Program-made: the position numbers and the translations under genes | The notes under the pieces: generated by a model | The model's database searches: none | Seen by the model: the letters and a program-made list of their open reading frames with translations, nothing else | What the model was told of the DNA's origin: nothing | Assembly (NCBI GenBank): GCA_937981955.1 | Contig: CALJNA010000044.1 | Coordinates: forward strand, 1 to 64,000 | Reading direction: 5' to 3' | Source: an uncultured Granulosicoccaceae bacterium | Lineage (GTDB): Bacteria; Pseudomonadota; Gammaproteobacteria; Granulosicoccales; Granulosicoccaceae | DNA: 64,000 nt | In this document: in pieces, positions 47,443-55,151 of the stretch | How the letters are laid out: each line of letters opens with the position of its first letter | Position numbering within the stretch: position 1 is the first letter of the stretch

Positions 47443-47469
47443 GGTTCGGCAGCAATCGGTTGCCGAACC
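47443..47469. terminator. Hairpin between convergent acs and VOC genes
   Basis: GGTTCGGCA (47443-47451) pairs perfectly with TGCCGAACC (47461-47469), a 9-bp stem with a 9-nt loop, extended outward by CCTGGCT/AGTCAGG with mismatches. It sits 33 bp after the acs stop and before the stop of the convergent VOC gene. No T-tract is present, so it may act as a processing or stability structure. Confidence 0.5.
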
Positions 47470-47541
47470 AAGTCAGGCAAGCTTCCTATCCAATTTTCTG
47501 TTCAGCACTTCTTGGCACTACTCAGCATTGCCAAGTGCTGA

Positions 47542-48207
47542 TCAACGAACCGGCACTGTGCTATTCAATACGGCCATACCACTAGGCGTCTCAATTTCTG
47601 CACTCAGATAAGCCGCCTCTGCGTCTGTTAGCGACTTCAAATTGACAAGATGGGTGGCCTGCATGCCATCGAGCACTGAGCTCAACCAATCCTTGTAAGG
47701 GTGATGGATTGTCAGGCTAACCAGCCTGCAGCCTAAATCAGACATACCACTTGCGGGGTGTGTACTGGTCTGCCATTGCATGATGTTTGGCACCATGCCA
47801 CCTGCGAGCAATCGGCCGTCTGCCGGAACCGCAAACAACCAATTAAGCCCGTTTCGCGAAAGCGGCGTTACATCACCCAACTCAAATTCTGAGCGCATAC
47901 AAGTATCAGATAGAGAACTATTGTTGACAACCCACGTAAGCAAGCGCGGCTGCACACGAAGGCTTGACTGCACGGCTGGGTCATCCAGCCCGAACCAGCG
48001 TGGCCGAACGGGAGGGGTTGCATCAGGGTTTATTGCAATGACTTCAAGGAACGTATCATCTCCGAGCTGCATAACATGATTATGCGTTCCCATGGTGACG
48101 TGCTCACCACCTTTAGGGATGTCCACCCCGAGTAGTTCATGAACGTAAGCAACACCTTGTGAGAGCGTATGCGCTCCTATGACCAGATGATCAAATCGGG
48201 TAGACAC
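47542..48207 (-). CDS. VOC family (glyoxalase-like domain) protein
   Basis: 221 residues with a glyoxalase-like fold: FDHLVIGAHTLSQGV..LLGVDIPKGGEHVTMGTHNHVMQLGDDTFLEVI at the N-terminus contains the metal-binding His/Glu pattern. The enzyme activity is unknown. It starts at GTG 48207, sharing one base with the stop of the TlpA-like gene (TAGTG). Last gene of the msrB-tlpA-voc operon. Confidence 0.83.
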   Translation of the reverse strand: MSTRFDHLVIGAHTLSQGVAYVHELLGVDIPKGGEHVTMGTHNHVMQLGDDTFLEVIAINPDATPPVRPRWFGLDDPAVQSSLRVQPRLLTWVVNNSSLSDTCMRSEFELGDVTPLSRNGLNWLFAVPADGRLLAGGMVPNIMQWQTSTHPASGMSDLGCRLVSLTIHHPYKDWLSSVLDGMQATHLVNLKSLTDAEAAYLSAEIETPSGMAVLNSTVPVR

Positions 48208-48746
48208 TATTGCGTTTTTGAACTCGGGCTGTTCAGAGCCACTATCGCATCAATTATGCGTTGATCGTCCCATTCACGTGGGCCGATTGCCTCATAGACC
48301 ACTTTGCCTTCCGGACTCACAACAACCGTATGCGGTAAAGCGCGGGCAGACCAATTACCCAACGTTCGAATTTTGTCGCCGATGACGATTGGAAAATCTA
48401 TCTGTAAATCATTATCTGCCAGAAACTTTTCGATTTTCTCAGCGTCTTCACCGATGTTGATTGCCAGCATACCGACATCCTGTTTTTGCAATTTCTCCCA
48501 GGCTTTGTTCAACGATGGCAATTCTTCCAGACAGGGTGCACACCATACTGCCCAGAAATTGATAAGCCAGGTCTTGCCTTTCAATTCTTCAGGATTGTAA
48601 ATCTCGCCTTCCACACCACTGAGGCTAAACGGTGGAACCTCTCTGTCAACCGCCGTAAGCGTTTGATCAAAAGCAGAAACACTTCCGATAAACAATGTGC
48701 TGATCAAACTTGCCGCCATCAGGCAACGCAGACAACGTAGACGCAT
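48207..48746 (-). CDS. TlpA/ResA-like periplasmic thioredoxin
   Basis: 179 residues with a signal peptide (MAASLISTLFIGSVSA) and a thioredoxin-like domain bearing WCAPCLEELP, the CxxC active site of the TlpA/ResA/CcmG group. The VPPFSLSGVEG start and cis-Pro region ALPHTVVV fit a reducing periplasmic thiol protein. Its ATG overlaps the msrB stop (TAATG, 48744-48748). Together with MsrB it points to repair or reduction of oxidised proteins. Confidence 0.9.
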   Translation of the reverse strand: MRLRCLRCLMAASLISTLFIGSVSAFDQTLTAVDREVPPFSLSGVEGEIYNPEELKGKTWLINFWAVWCAPCLEELPSLNKAWEKLQKQDVGMLAINIGEDAEKIEKFLADNDLQIDFPIVIGDKIRTLGNWSARALPHTVVVSPEGKVVYEAIGPREWDDQRIIDAIVALNSPSSKTQ

Positions 48747-49153
48747 TACTTAACCTCTTTTCTATCAACAAAATCCAGCGACGCAGAATTAATGCAGTAA
48801 CGTAAGCCGGTCGGCTGAGGTCCATCGGGAAAAACGTGCCCCAGATGTGCGCCACATGATTGGCATAACACCTCCGTGCGCACCATCCCATGCGACTGAT
48901 CAGTTTCTTCTTCAATATTCTCTGCTGCGGCAGGTTGAAAGAAGCTCGGCCACCCACTGCCGGAGTCATACTTGGCAGAAGAATCGAAAAGCACTTCTTC
49001 GCAGCAGACGCAAACGTATTGACCATCGCCTTTATGGTCATTGTATTTTCCGGTAAACGCAGGCTCGGTGCCTTTGTTACGCGCCACGGCAAATTGCTCA
49101 GCGCTGAGTTTGCGGGCCCAGTCACTGTCAGTCTTATCGGTTTTTCTGCTCAT
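48746..49153 (-). CDS. msrB: Peptide methionine-R-sulfoxide reductase
   Basis: 135 residues from ATG 49153, which follows a GAGG ribosome site. Reduces methionine-R-sulphoxide in proteins. Two structural zinc CxxC pairs are seen ([16 protein letters not shown]), SGWPSF is conserved, and [10 protein letters not shown] carries the catalytic Cys. No signal peptide, so cytosolic. The open frame extends to 49237 but without family similarity. First gene of a tight three-gene operon. Confidence 0.95.
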   Translation of the reverse strand: MSRKTDKTDSDWARKLSAEQFAVARNKGTEPAFTGKYNDHKGDGQYVCVCCEEVLFDSSAKYDSGSGWPSFFQPAAAENIEEETDQSHGMVRTEVLCQSCGAHLGHVFPDGPQPTGLRYCINSASLDFVDRKEVK

Positions 49154-49222
49154 ATTAATTGCCTCATTTGTGCAATATCGCTTATTGCTCCACAGACTAG
49201 TAGGTTTGACCGTCTGTGCTGG

Positions 49223-49250
49223 TTGAGTTCCCGGCAACGCCTCGTATAAT
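49223..49250 (+). promoter_or_regulatory. Putative smr promoter close to the GTG start
   Basis: TTGAGT (49223-49228) and a perfect TATAAT (49245-49250) with a 16-bp spacer. Transcription would start near 49257, essentially at the GTG (49256) chosen for the Smr protein, implying a leaderless or nearly leaderless message. Confidence 0.45.
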
Positions 49251-49255
49251 GAACT

Positions 49256-49804
49256 GTGAACGAGAAAAAAACACTCAGCGATGACGATAAGGCTCTGTTT
49301 CGAGACGCTGTTGGCGATGTCAAGAGCGTGGCGAACGACAAAGCGCCGGACACTACCTCCAAACCAGCCGCTCGCGTCCAGTCCACTCAGAAGGATAATC
49401 GCTCTGTCATGGAGTCTTTGCTCTCCGAATTAAGCGAATCCGACCTGCTTGAAACAGGGGAACATTTGTCCTACACCGCCCCTGGAGTGCAACGGGCGGT
49501 TTTGCGAAAGCTTAAATCAGGTAAATACGCCATTCAAGCAGAAATAGATCTGCACGGCATGACGCTGGCCATCGCCAAAGCTGAATTGGGCGAGTTTCTG
49601 GCCGAGTGCCAACACCGTCGTCTGCTGTGCGTCCGCATCATTCACGGCAAAGGGCGCAAGCAGGCTGATAAAGCGCCGCGAATGAAGCCTGCTGTTAATC
49701 AATGGCTTCAAAGCAATAAAAAGATTTTGGCGTTTTGTTCTGCACCTTCGAATGATGGTGGGACCGGTGCAGTGTATGCATTGCTGAAGCGTCTTTCCGA
49801 TTAA
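49256..49804 (+). CDS. Smr domain-containing protein (SmrA-like)
   Basis: 182 residues. N-terminal [14 protein letters not shown] is the conserved start block of the SmrA-type family. The Smr domain (about 100-182) has [21 protein letters not shown] and [10 protein letters not shown], the DLHG and HGxG motifs of Smr nucleases or DNA/RNA-binding proteins. GTG 49256 is needed to include the conserved N-terminus. Cytosolic; an endonuclease role is inferred from the family. Confidence 0.88.
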   Translation: MNEKKTLSDDDKALFRDAVGDVKSVANDKAPDTTSKPAARVQSTQKDNRSVMESLLSELSESDLLETGEHLSYTAPGVQRAVLRKLKSGKYAIQAEIDLHGMTLAIAKAELGEFLAECQHRRLLCVRIIHGKGRKQADKAPRMKPAVNQWLQSNKKILAFCSAPSNDGGTGAVYALLKRLSD

Positions 49805-50148
49805 TTCTGCTCCAGTTGCGTCATGCTGATTAGACGCTAAGCTGCATGCGCCGATCTGTCACTAACCGATTGCAGCGCGATCACCATCCTTCATTAATTT
49901 TCCATCAACATTAATCTGGATCCCATCCGCACTCTTCCGCTTTTGCACATCAGCAGAATTTTCCAAGTTGTCTAACGACGCATGCAATCTCAAAATTTCA
50001 AACCCCACGGTGTACCGTGACGTTAAGTTACCAAGTGCGAAGCACATCCACCTACATCGGCTAGTAAAAACAATCCAAACGACTAGCGATATTTCTAAGG
50101 CTTACGATTAATTATAAATGGATTAACAATTATGTCTGATGCGGCACT
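49805..50148. other. 344-bp intergenic region, nothing supported
   Basis: Lies between the Smr gene and the anti-sigma gene, which converge. It holds a 61-codon minus-strand ORF (49862-50047) of no recognisable family, and is A+T-rich near 50050-50130. No terminator with T-tract, tRNA or repeat was found. Confidence 0.4.
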
Positions 50149-50982
50149 TTACAATGGCTCACTGACTTTTGTGTATGCTCTCGAACTTATCACGGGTCCG
50201 GTTGGCGCTGCACTGGTTGTCCCCCCTGCTGGTTCGACGCTGACCGCGAATGCCGCACCTGATCTGAGTTTTGACAAAGACTCGTCCTGGTCCATATCAA
50301 ATGTTTGCATGGTTCCATTTTCGTAGGGCAGCAATCCAATGGATTCAACACCTTGATTATCCGGCAATACAACCCACAGCTGGTGCGATTGATCGGGTAG
50401 TGCATCGGGCGCGTCGATTGCTATGGCGCGTACTTGGCCATTTTTTTCATCAGCGACAATCGCCCATAGTTGTGTACCATCCTCCGCACTCAATACCGAA
50501 ACAATGGTGTAAGCGTTTGTTGTTCCTATCGTGGTGTCTTTATCATGTATCAGAGTGGTCCATTGCGTGATCAATACAGTTGCCAAAGCAAAACAGGCCA
50601 CCAATGACAAGGCACCGATGGTTTCCCACCATACTAATTTACGCTTCAAGGGTTCCAATATTGAATCGGATTCCCTGTTCTCTCGGGTAGTATCATTAGC
50701 GAGCGTAGTGTCATTGTCACTTGCTAGCATCGCCATATTGGCATGTTCCCGATTAATTCTCGCTTCGATGTTTTTCCAAATACCGGGCGGTAAGGCTTCG
50801 GAGGCATCAGGACTTGCAGCCAGAACGGCATCCAGCGCACCAAACTGTTTTTCCCAATACATGACCAGCTTTTGAGCTTCCGGGTCACTTTTAAGTAACT
50901 TCTCAAATAGTTCACGCTCTGAACCACGCAGCGTTCCCAGTACATACTCCCCTGCCTCAACCAACCACCATTCTTTACTCAT
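50149..50982 (-). CDS. RskA-family anti-sigma factor
   Basis: About 277 residues. An N-terminal cytoplasmic anti-sigma domain (WWLVEAGEYVLGTLRGSERELFE, a GxLxxxE-type start), one membrane helix (about 151-171, LSLVACFALATVLITQW), and a periplasmic RskA domain (LWAIVADEKNGQVRAIAID, SHQLWVVLPDNQGVESIGLLP, AVSVEPAGG). It overlaps the sigma gene by 8 bp, so they are made together. It should hold the ECF sigma inactive at the membrane. The extracytoplasmic signal is unknown. Confidence 0.9.
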   Translation of the reverse strand: MSKEWWLVEAGEYVLGTLRGSERELFEKLLKSDPEAQKLVMYWEKQFGALDAVLAASPDASEALPPGIWKNIEARINREHANMAMLASDNDTTLANDTTRENRESDSILEPLKRKLVWWETIGALSLVACFALATVLITQWTTLIHDKDTTIGTTNAYTIVSVLSAEDGTQLWAIVADEKNGQVRAIAIDAPDALPDQSHQLWVVLPDNQGVESIGLLPYENGTMQTFDMDQDESLSKLRSGAAFAVSVEPAGGTTSAAPTGPVISSRAYTKVSEPL

Positions 50983-51541
50983 CGAGACCGTCCAGGCATT
51001 GTCGCAATGCAATCAGACTTCGCCGTATCCAACTCTTTACCGTTCCCAGCGGCGCTCCAGTTTGTTTGCTGAGCTCTTCCTGCGAGTATCCCTCGCAGTA
51101 AGCACGAATAACACACAGACGTGGTTTGGGTTCGAGTGTTTCCAGGCAATGCAACAGCGATGATGCATTATCAGTCATTGTCCATGCGTTAGGACTTTCA
51201 TCAGCGAGCTCCGCAAGCACGTCGTCACCACTCGCCAAATCCAGATCTACTCGCACCTGTTGAGATCTCAGCATATCAATAGCCTGATTTCTGGCAATAC
51301 GGCTCATCCACGTCATGGGGTCCGCCAGTGTGTGGTCGTATTGGTCTGCTCTCTGCCATATCTTCACAAATACATCCTGCAGCGCATCTTGCGCAAGCGT
51401 ATCTACTTTCAACATACGCTTTAATATCCGGTATAGAGGCAAACTACAGCGCTCGTAGAGCGACTTTATCGCTGACTGATCACCAATCGAAGCTGCGTCT
51501 AACAATGAGCGTAGCTCTGTTTTGTCCTGTTTCTCAATCAC
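50975..51541 (-). CDS. ECF RNA polymerase sigma factor (SigK/RpoE type)
   Basis: 188 residues. Region 2 (LYERCSLPLYRILKRML..AQDALQDVFVKIWQ..WMSRIARNQAIDMLR) and region 4 (LEPKPRLCVIRAYCEGYSQEELSKQTGAPLGTVKSWIRRSL) are complete. The start is GTG 51541. Its partner anti-sigma is encoded next with overlap. It is divergent from the CHRD-DUF4331-TPR genes, which are the obvious candidate regulon. Confidence 0.93.
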   Translation of the reverse strand: MIEKQDKTELRSLLDAASIGDQSAIKSLYERCSLPLYRILKRMLKVDTLAQDALQDVFVKIWQRADQYDHTLADPMTWMSRIARNQAIDMLRSQQVRVDLDLASGDDVLAELADESPNAWTMTDNASSLLHCLETLEPKPRLCVIRAYCEGYSQEELSKQTGAPLGTVKSWIRRSLIALRQCLDGLDE

Positions 51542-51853
51542 TCGCTTCTTATTCCTGCTGCCTTATATATCGAATCTGTCGCATAGATCTGACTGATCAA
51601 AGGAGAGTAGTTTAATACGGTCCGAAAAATTTCCACTAATTTTTTCGATTTGCATCTTTTTTGTCTGACCTATCGTACCCGCTACTGCCACCGAAGGTAC
51701 GTAGTTTTTATATCCCTTTAATGCATCTCAGCTCTGACCCTGTTCGTACGTAGTAATAAGGGCCTGTTCTTTCAAACGTTTCGAAGCACTATGAACATGT
51801 CAGAACTAAATTTGAGCAGCCTTACTAGAAACTGCGTTATTGGAGATCACGCT
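51542..51853. promoter_or_regulatory. Divergent control region of the ECF locus
   Basis: 312 bp between the sigma gene and the CHRD gene. It contains GTACGTAGT twice in direct orientation (51697-51705 and 51746-51754, 49 bp apart) and the inverted pair CGTACC/GGTACG (51674-51679, 51696-51701). The direct repeats lie 149 and 100 bp upstream of the CHRD ATG. These are candidate promoter or operator elements; no consensus RpoE -35 (GGAACTT) was identified. An in-frame ATG at 51791 would extend the CHRD gene but has no signal peptide. Confidence 0.45.
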
Positions 51854-52669
51854 ATGAAAATCATTTTTAAAACAACAGTTACTTCCGCTATTACGCTCGC
51901 GGCTGGTATCACACTCGCCACAGAGGCCTACGCTGGACACACCAATGCGTTATTGATTGCTGAGATGGATGGTCGTGAGGAAGTTGGCGATGACCCAGCA
52001 CAACGCTTGGCTGGCGACCCCAATGGAAAAGGCATTGGTTATGTCTTCGGAATCGATGGCGATGACACCACACTCTGCTATTCAATGACCGTGAATAAAA
52101 TTCAGTTGGTCCCTGTTGGAGAAGGCATGGCAGCCCATATTCACGAAGGCCAGCGTGATACGAACGGACCAGTCGTTGCCGTATTGGCGGGCCCGGAAGA
52201 TGGTAACGCCGCTGATTGCCTCACTGAAGGTGAAACTGGAAAATTTCCAACCGGGGAAACAGGAATTGTTCAACGCATTCTAAATAACCCCGCTAACTTT
52301 TATATCAACATTCATAACCCAGAGTATCCAGCTGGTGCTATTCGGGGAAATTTAAGCAATACTCTGATGGAAGATGGTCATGAGCATGACCATGGCGATG
52401 AAAGTTCACCAAGTATTCCAGAGAACGCTTCAGTCAGGGTGTATTCACGATCTGCGGTTGAAATTTTCTGGGACCGATCCTCGGATGATGGCCAAGTGTT
52501 GATGTACGAAGTGTATCGTGACGATGTGCTTGTTGCCAGCGTCGAGGGCAATAGTTTTTTCGACGACACACTGAACGGCGGTACCACTTACCGTTACGAA
52601 ATTGTGGCAGTGGACAATGACAATCAACGTTCAGCTCGGTCTGCCGCAGTTGATGCCACAACATTCTAG
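51854..52669 (+). CDS. Secreted CHRD domain protein with C-terminal fibronectin type III domain
   Basis: 271 residues from ATG 51854, after GGAGAT. Signal peptide to about residue 27 (AEAYAG-like end, TEAYAGH). CHRD domain (about 30-165): ALLIAEMDGREE, AAHIHEG, FYINIHNPEYPAGAIRGNLS, with conserved His residues. A His/Asp/Glu-rich linker (EDGHEHDHGDE) could bind metal. A fibronectin type III domain (about 185-271; VEIFWDRSS, YEVYRDDVLVAS, YRYEIVAVD) ends it. Periplasmic or secreted. Likely first gene of the operon divergent from the ECF sigma. Confidence 0.87.
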   Translation: MKIIFKTTVTSAITLAAGITLATEAYAGHTNALLIAEMDGREEVGDDPAQRLAGDPNGKGIGYVFGIDGDDTTLCYSMTVNKIQLVPVGEGMAAHIHEGQRDTNGPVVAVLAGPEDGNAADCLTEGETGKFPTGETGIVQRILNNPANFYINIHNPEYPAGAIRGNLSNTLMEDGHEHDHGDESSPSIPENASVRVYSRSAVEIFWDRSSDDGQVLMYEVYRDDVLVASVEGNSFFDDTLNGGTTYRYEIVAVDNDNQRSARSAAVDATTF

Positions 52670-52740
52670 CGTTTCATTCAATTTGTTAAACACAAGCCCA
52701 AACCAACAATCACATTTAATATCTGTAGGAACTTAAAACT

Positions 52741-53364
52741 ATGAAAAACCGATATGCCAAGCCTCTACAACAAGGCTTAAGGCGTTTGTCTTTACTGCTA
52801 CTACTCACTCCGTTTTTAGCCCATGCGGCCGATCATCAGGAGGCACCTCGTGCCAGCGCTCAGTTATCAGCAGATATTGGTGATTACTACGCCTGGCACA
52901 GCGATTCTCAGCTTAATTTGATACTCACCTTCGGCACGTTTAACGCACCCGGAATGCCTGCAAGTTACGATTCCAATCTACTTTATGGATTTCACTTTGA
53001 TACGTCGGAAACGGCTGATGGAGAGTCTGATATGGATCTCTACGTTCGGTTCGCTCAAGACGATCAAGGTGCTTGGGGGTTTCGCGTATCAGATTCGTCT
53101 GACAATGCATTGATACAAGGCGCTGTGGAGACCGTTCTAGCCAATAATGATATATCCGCTTGGGCTGGATTAGCCGATGATCCGTTCTTCTTCGATCAGA
53201 CAGGATTCGTTTCAACCGTATCTACAGGGACCATTTCGTTCGACCCCGCAAGAGACGACGTTGCCGGGCTGAACATAACAGCAATAGTTATTCAGGTGCC
53301 GCTTGACTCAGTTGTTGCTTCTGGCAGTTCACTACAAACATGGGCCACAACGGCTTCACAGTGA
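52741..53364 (+). CDS. DUF4331 family protein, N-terminal half
   Basis: 207 residues with a signal peptide (LSLLLLLTPFLAHA) followed at once by ADHQEAPRASAQLSADIGDYYAW, the opening signature of DUF4331 proteins. It corresponds to only the first part of the family domain, ending with VVASGSSLQTWATTASQ; the rest is in the next gene. Predicted periplasmic or secreted; function unknown. The ribosome site of the next gene overlaps its stop. Confidence 0.82.
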   Translation: MKNRYAKPLQQGLRRLSLLLLLTPFLAHAADHQEAPRASAQLSADIGDYYAWHSDSQLNLILTFGTFNAPGMPASYDSNLLYGFHFDTSETADGESDMDLYVRFAQDDQGAWGFRVSDSSDNALIQGAVETVLANNDISAWAGLADDPFFFDQTGFVSTVSTGTISFDPARDDVAGLNITAIVIQVPLDSVVASGSSLQTWATTASQ

Positions 53365-53372
53365 GGAAAAAC

Positions 53373-53972
53373 ATGAATAATTTACTCAAAAAAAGTCTGG
53401 GTACGGCCGTGATATCAACACTTTTGCTTACAGCTTGCAGCAGTAGCGACGATGATACTACGACCACAGCCAGTTTTGATTTCGCATCTGCTGACATCGC
53501 GTCATACACGCGCATAGATCGAATGGGGATGCCTGCTATAGCAACTGCATTGATCAGCAGTAAAGATGCCTACAACAATGCGAACCCCACAAATGACAGT
53601 GCCGGTGAGTTTGTACCCGAAATCCTTGGCAGTCTTCAAACCCTTCACGGAGCACTGGATGGGCAACTGACTCAACTTGGTCTAACCCCTTGCACTGTGG
53701 TTGGGGATGGCACCGGGACCTGTGCGCAGTTTGCGGTGCCCTTGATATTGCCAGACACGCTTAAAATCGATACGGCTGCCTCAAGCGGCTTTCCGAATGG
53801 AAGAATGCTTAGCGACCCTGTTATCGACGTAACTTTGGCTGTGGCATTGTTAGAGCTAACGGGAGATCCAGCGCCGCATGCACCAGACGCCTTGGTTGGT
53901 GTACTGAACCCACCAGCGAATGACAAAGCATTCGGTGATGCGTTTCCGTTCTTGGCTACGCCCCACCAATAA
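53373..53972 (+). CDS. DUF4331 family lipoprotein, C-terminal half
   Basis: 199 residues from ATG 53373, after GAGGAA. A lipoprotein signal peptide ends LLTAC at about residue 22. The body carries the second part of DUF4331: IDRMGMPAIATALI, then NGRMLSDPVIDVTLAVALLEL and the final FPFLATPHQ. Together with the preceding secreted half it would make one full family domain. It is 8 bp after the previous stop, so the two are co-translated. A lipid anchor on one half only is unusual. Confidence 0.82.
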   Translation: MNNLLKKSLGTAVISTLLLTACSSSDDDTTTTASFDFASADIASYTRIDRMGMPAIATALISSKDAYNNANPTNDSAGEFVPEILGSLQTLHGALDGQLTQLGLTPCTVVGDGTGTCAQFAVPLILPDTLKIDTAASSGFPNGRMLSDPVIDVTLAVALLELTGDPAPHAPDALVGVLNPPANDKAFGDAFPFLATPHQ

Positions 53973-53974
53973 CG

Positions 53975-54985
53975 ATGGCAATGCAGTTTGAAAAACAAAC
54001 AACAGTATGGAAACTGTTGTTTGTTGTGGCGATAATGGGTTCAGCAAGCTATTTTGCTGGACGCGTTCATCACGATAGAAGTCATGTTCCCGGCCAGCCC
54101 AGCCACACATACATGAATGAATTGGCTAGCGTCAACTCACGAGTTCAGTCACTTAGCACATTCATTAGCAACAATGCCCACTCTTGGCCACACTTTGAAC
54201 AGCTTGCACTCGCGTATTTGGACCGTGCACGCTTAAGCGGTGAATTCACAGACTATCAAAAAGCAGATAATGCTATTCAGCAGGCGTTTGACATCAGTGG
54301 AACCCATGCTGGTCCGTATTTAACACGTGCATACATTCATCTTGCGCTACATCGAACAGACTCTGCGTTAAACGACTTGAATCAAGTCAAGAATATGCTA
54401 CTCGTCCAACGCGAGACCGCATTGGCCGTAGAAGGATTAGTTGGAGACGCCCTGATACAGTTGGGCGAAACAGAGGCAGCGTTGGAGAAATTTGAACTAA
54501 CTGAAAAACAGAATCCTTCATTTAAAACTGCAGCAAGGCTATCTCAAGCTCTGGCGCTAAACGGGAACTACCCTCTGGCCGGGCACTGGCTCAGTATTGG
54601 AGAAAAACGAGTTTCAAGCCAATCGGCTTACCTTAGCGCGTGGCTGGAACTACAACACGGCATACTCGCACTTGAACAAGATCTGTTAGACGAGGCATAC
54701 GAACATTTCAGCAAGGCCGATCAGACTTTCCCTGGATACTGGCTGATTGAGGAGCATCTTGCTGAAGTGGATGCATTATCAGGAAGAACTGCATTAGCGG
54801 AAGATCGGTACAGAGCAATTGTTGATCGAGCGCCAATACCACAGATGAAATTAGCACTCGCCGATGTTCTGGATTCCCGTGATAGCGCGGGTAATCGCAA
54901 TGAAGTCGAGTTATTGCGACGTCAGGCCGATCAACAATTTACGATTATTCGTGCAGTCTATCCTGCGCTTACTTCCGCGCATTGA
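53975..54985 (+). CDS. Membrane-anchored TPR protein
   Basis: 336 residues. One N-terminal membrane helix (WKLLFVVAIMGSASYFAG) and then a periplasmic chain of tetratricopeptide-like helical pairs (LALAYLDRARLSGEFTDYQKA, YLTRAYIHLALHRTDSALNDL, ALIQLGETEAALEKFELTEKQNP). The layout resembles NrfG/CcmH-type assembly proteins, but no haem-maturation gene is near. It begins 2 bp after the lipoprotein stop. It probably scaffolds the secreted proteins encoded with it. Confidence 0.82.
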   Translation: MAMQFEKQTTVWKLLFVVAIMGSASYFAGRVHHDRSHVPGQPSHTYMNELASVNSRVQSLSTFISNNAHSWPHFEQLALAYLDRARLSGEFTDYQKADNAIQQAFDISGTHAGPYLTRAYIHLALHRTDSALNDLNQVKNMLLVQRETALAVEGLVGDALIQLGETEAALEKFELTEKQNPSFKTAARLSQALALNGNYPLAGHWLSIGEKRVSSQSAYLSAWLELQHGILALEQDLLDEAYEHFSKADQTFPGYWLIEEHLAEVDALSGRTALAEDRYRAIVDRAPIPQMKLALADVLDSRDSAGNRNEVELLRRQADQQFTIIRAVYPALTSAH

Positions 54986-55151
54986 AAACCGAGGAACCTG
55001 GCCCGCGGCAAAAGGCATGTCGCTTTTTTGCTGAGTTCGTCACAACGGTCTACGTCTGATCTCTCAAAAACACAGGATACGCAGTCATTGGTCCACTCGT
55101 TGCAAAACTCCATTCAGGAAGAACAAATGCAACATGACCTGGTAAAAGCCG

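Noticed and set aside
49862-50047. 61-codon minus-strand ORF in the gap between Smr and the anti-sigma gene
   Set aside because: No ribosome site, no family resemblance; could be a remnant but cannot be supported.
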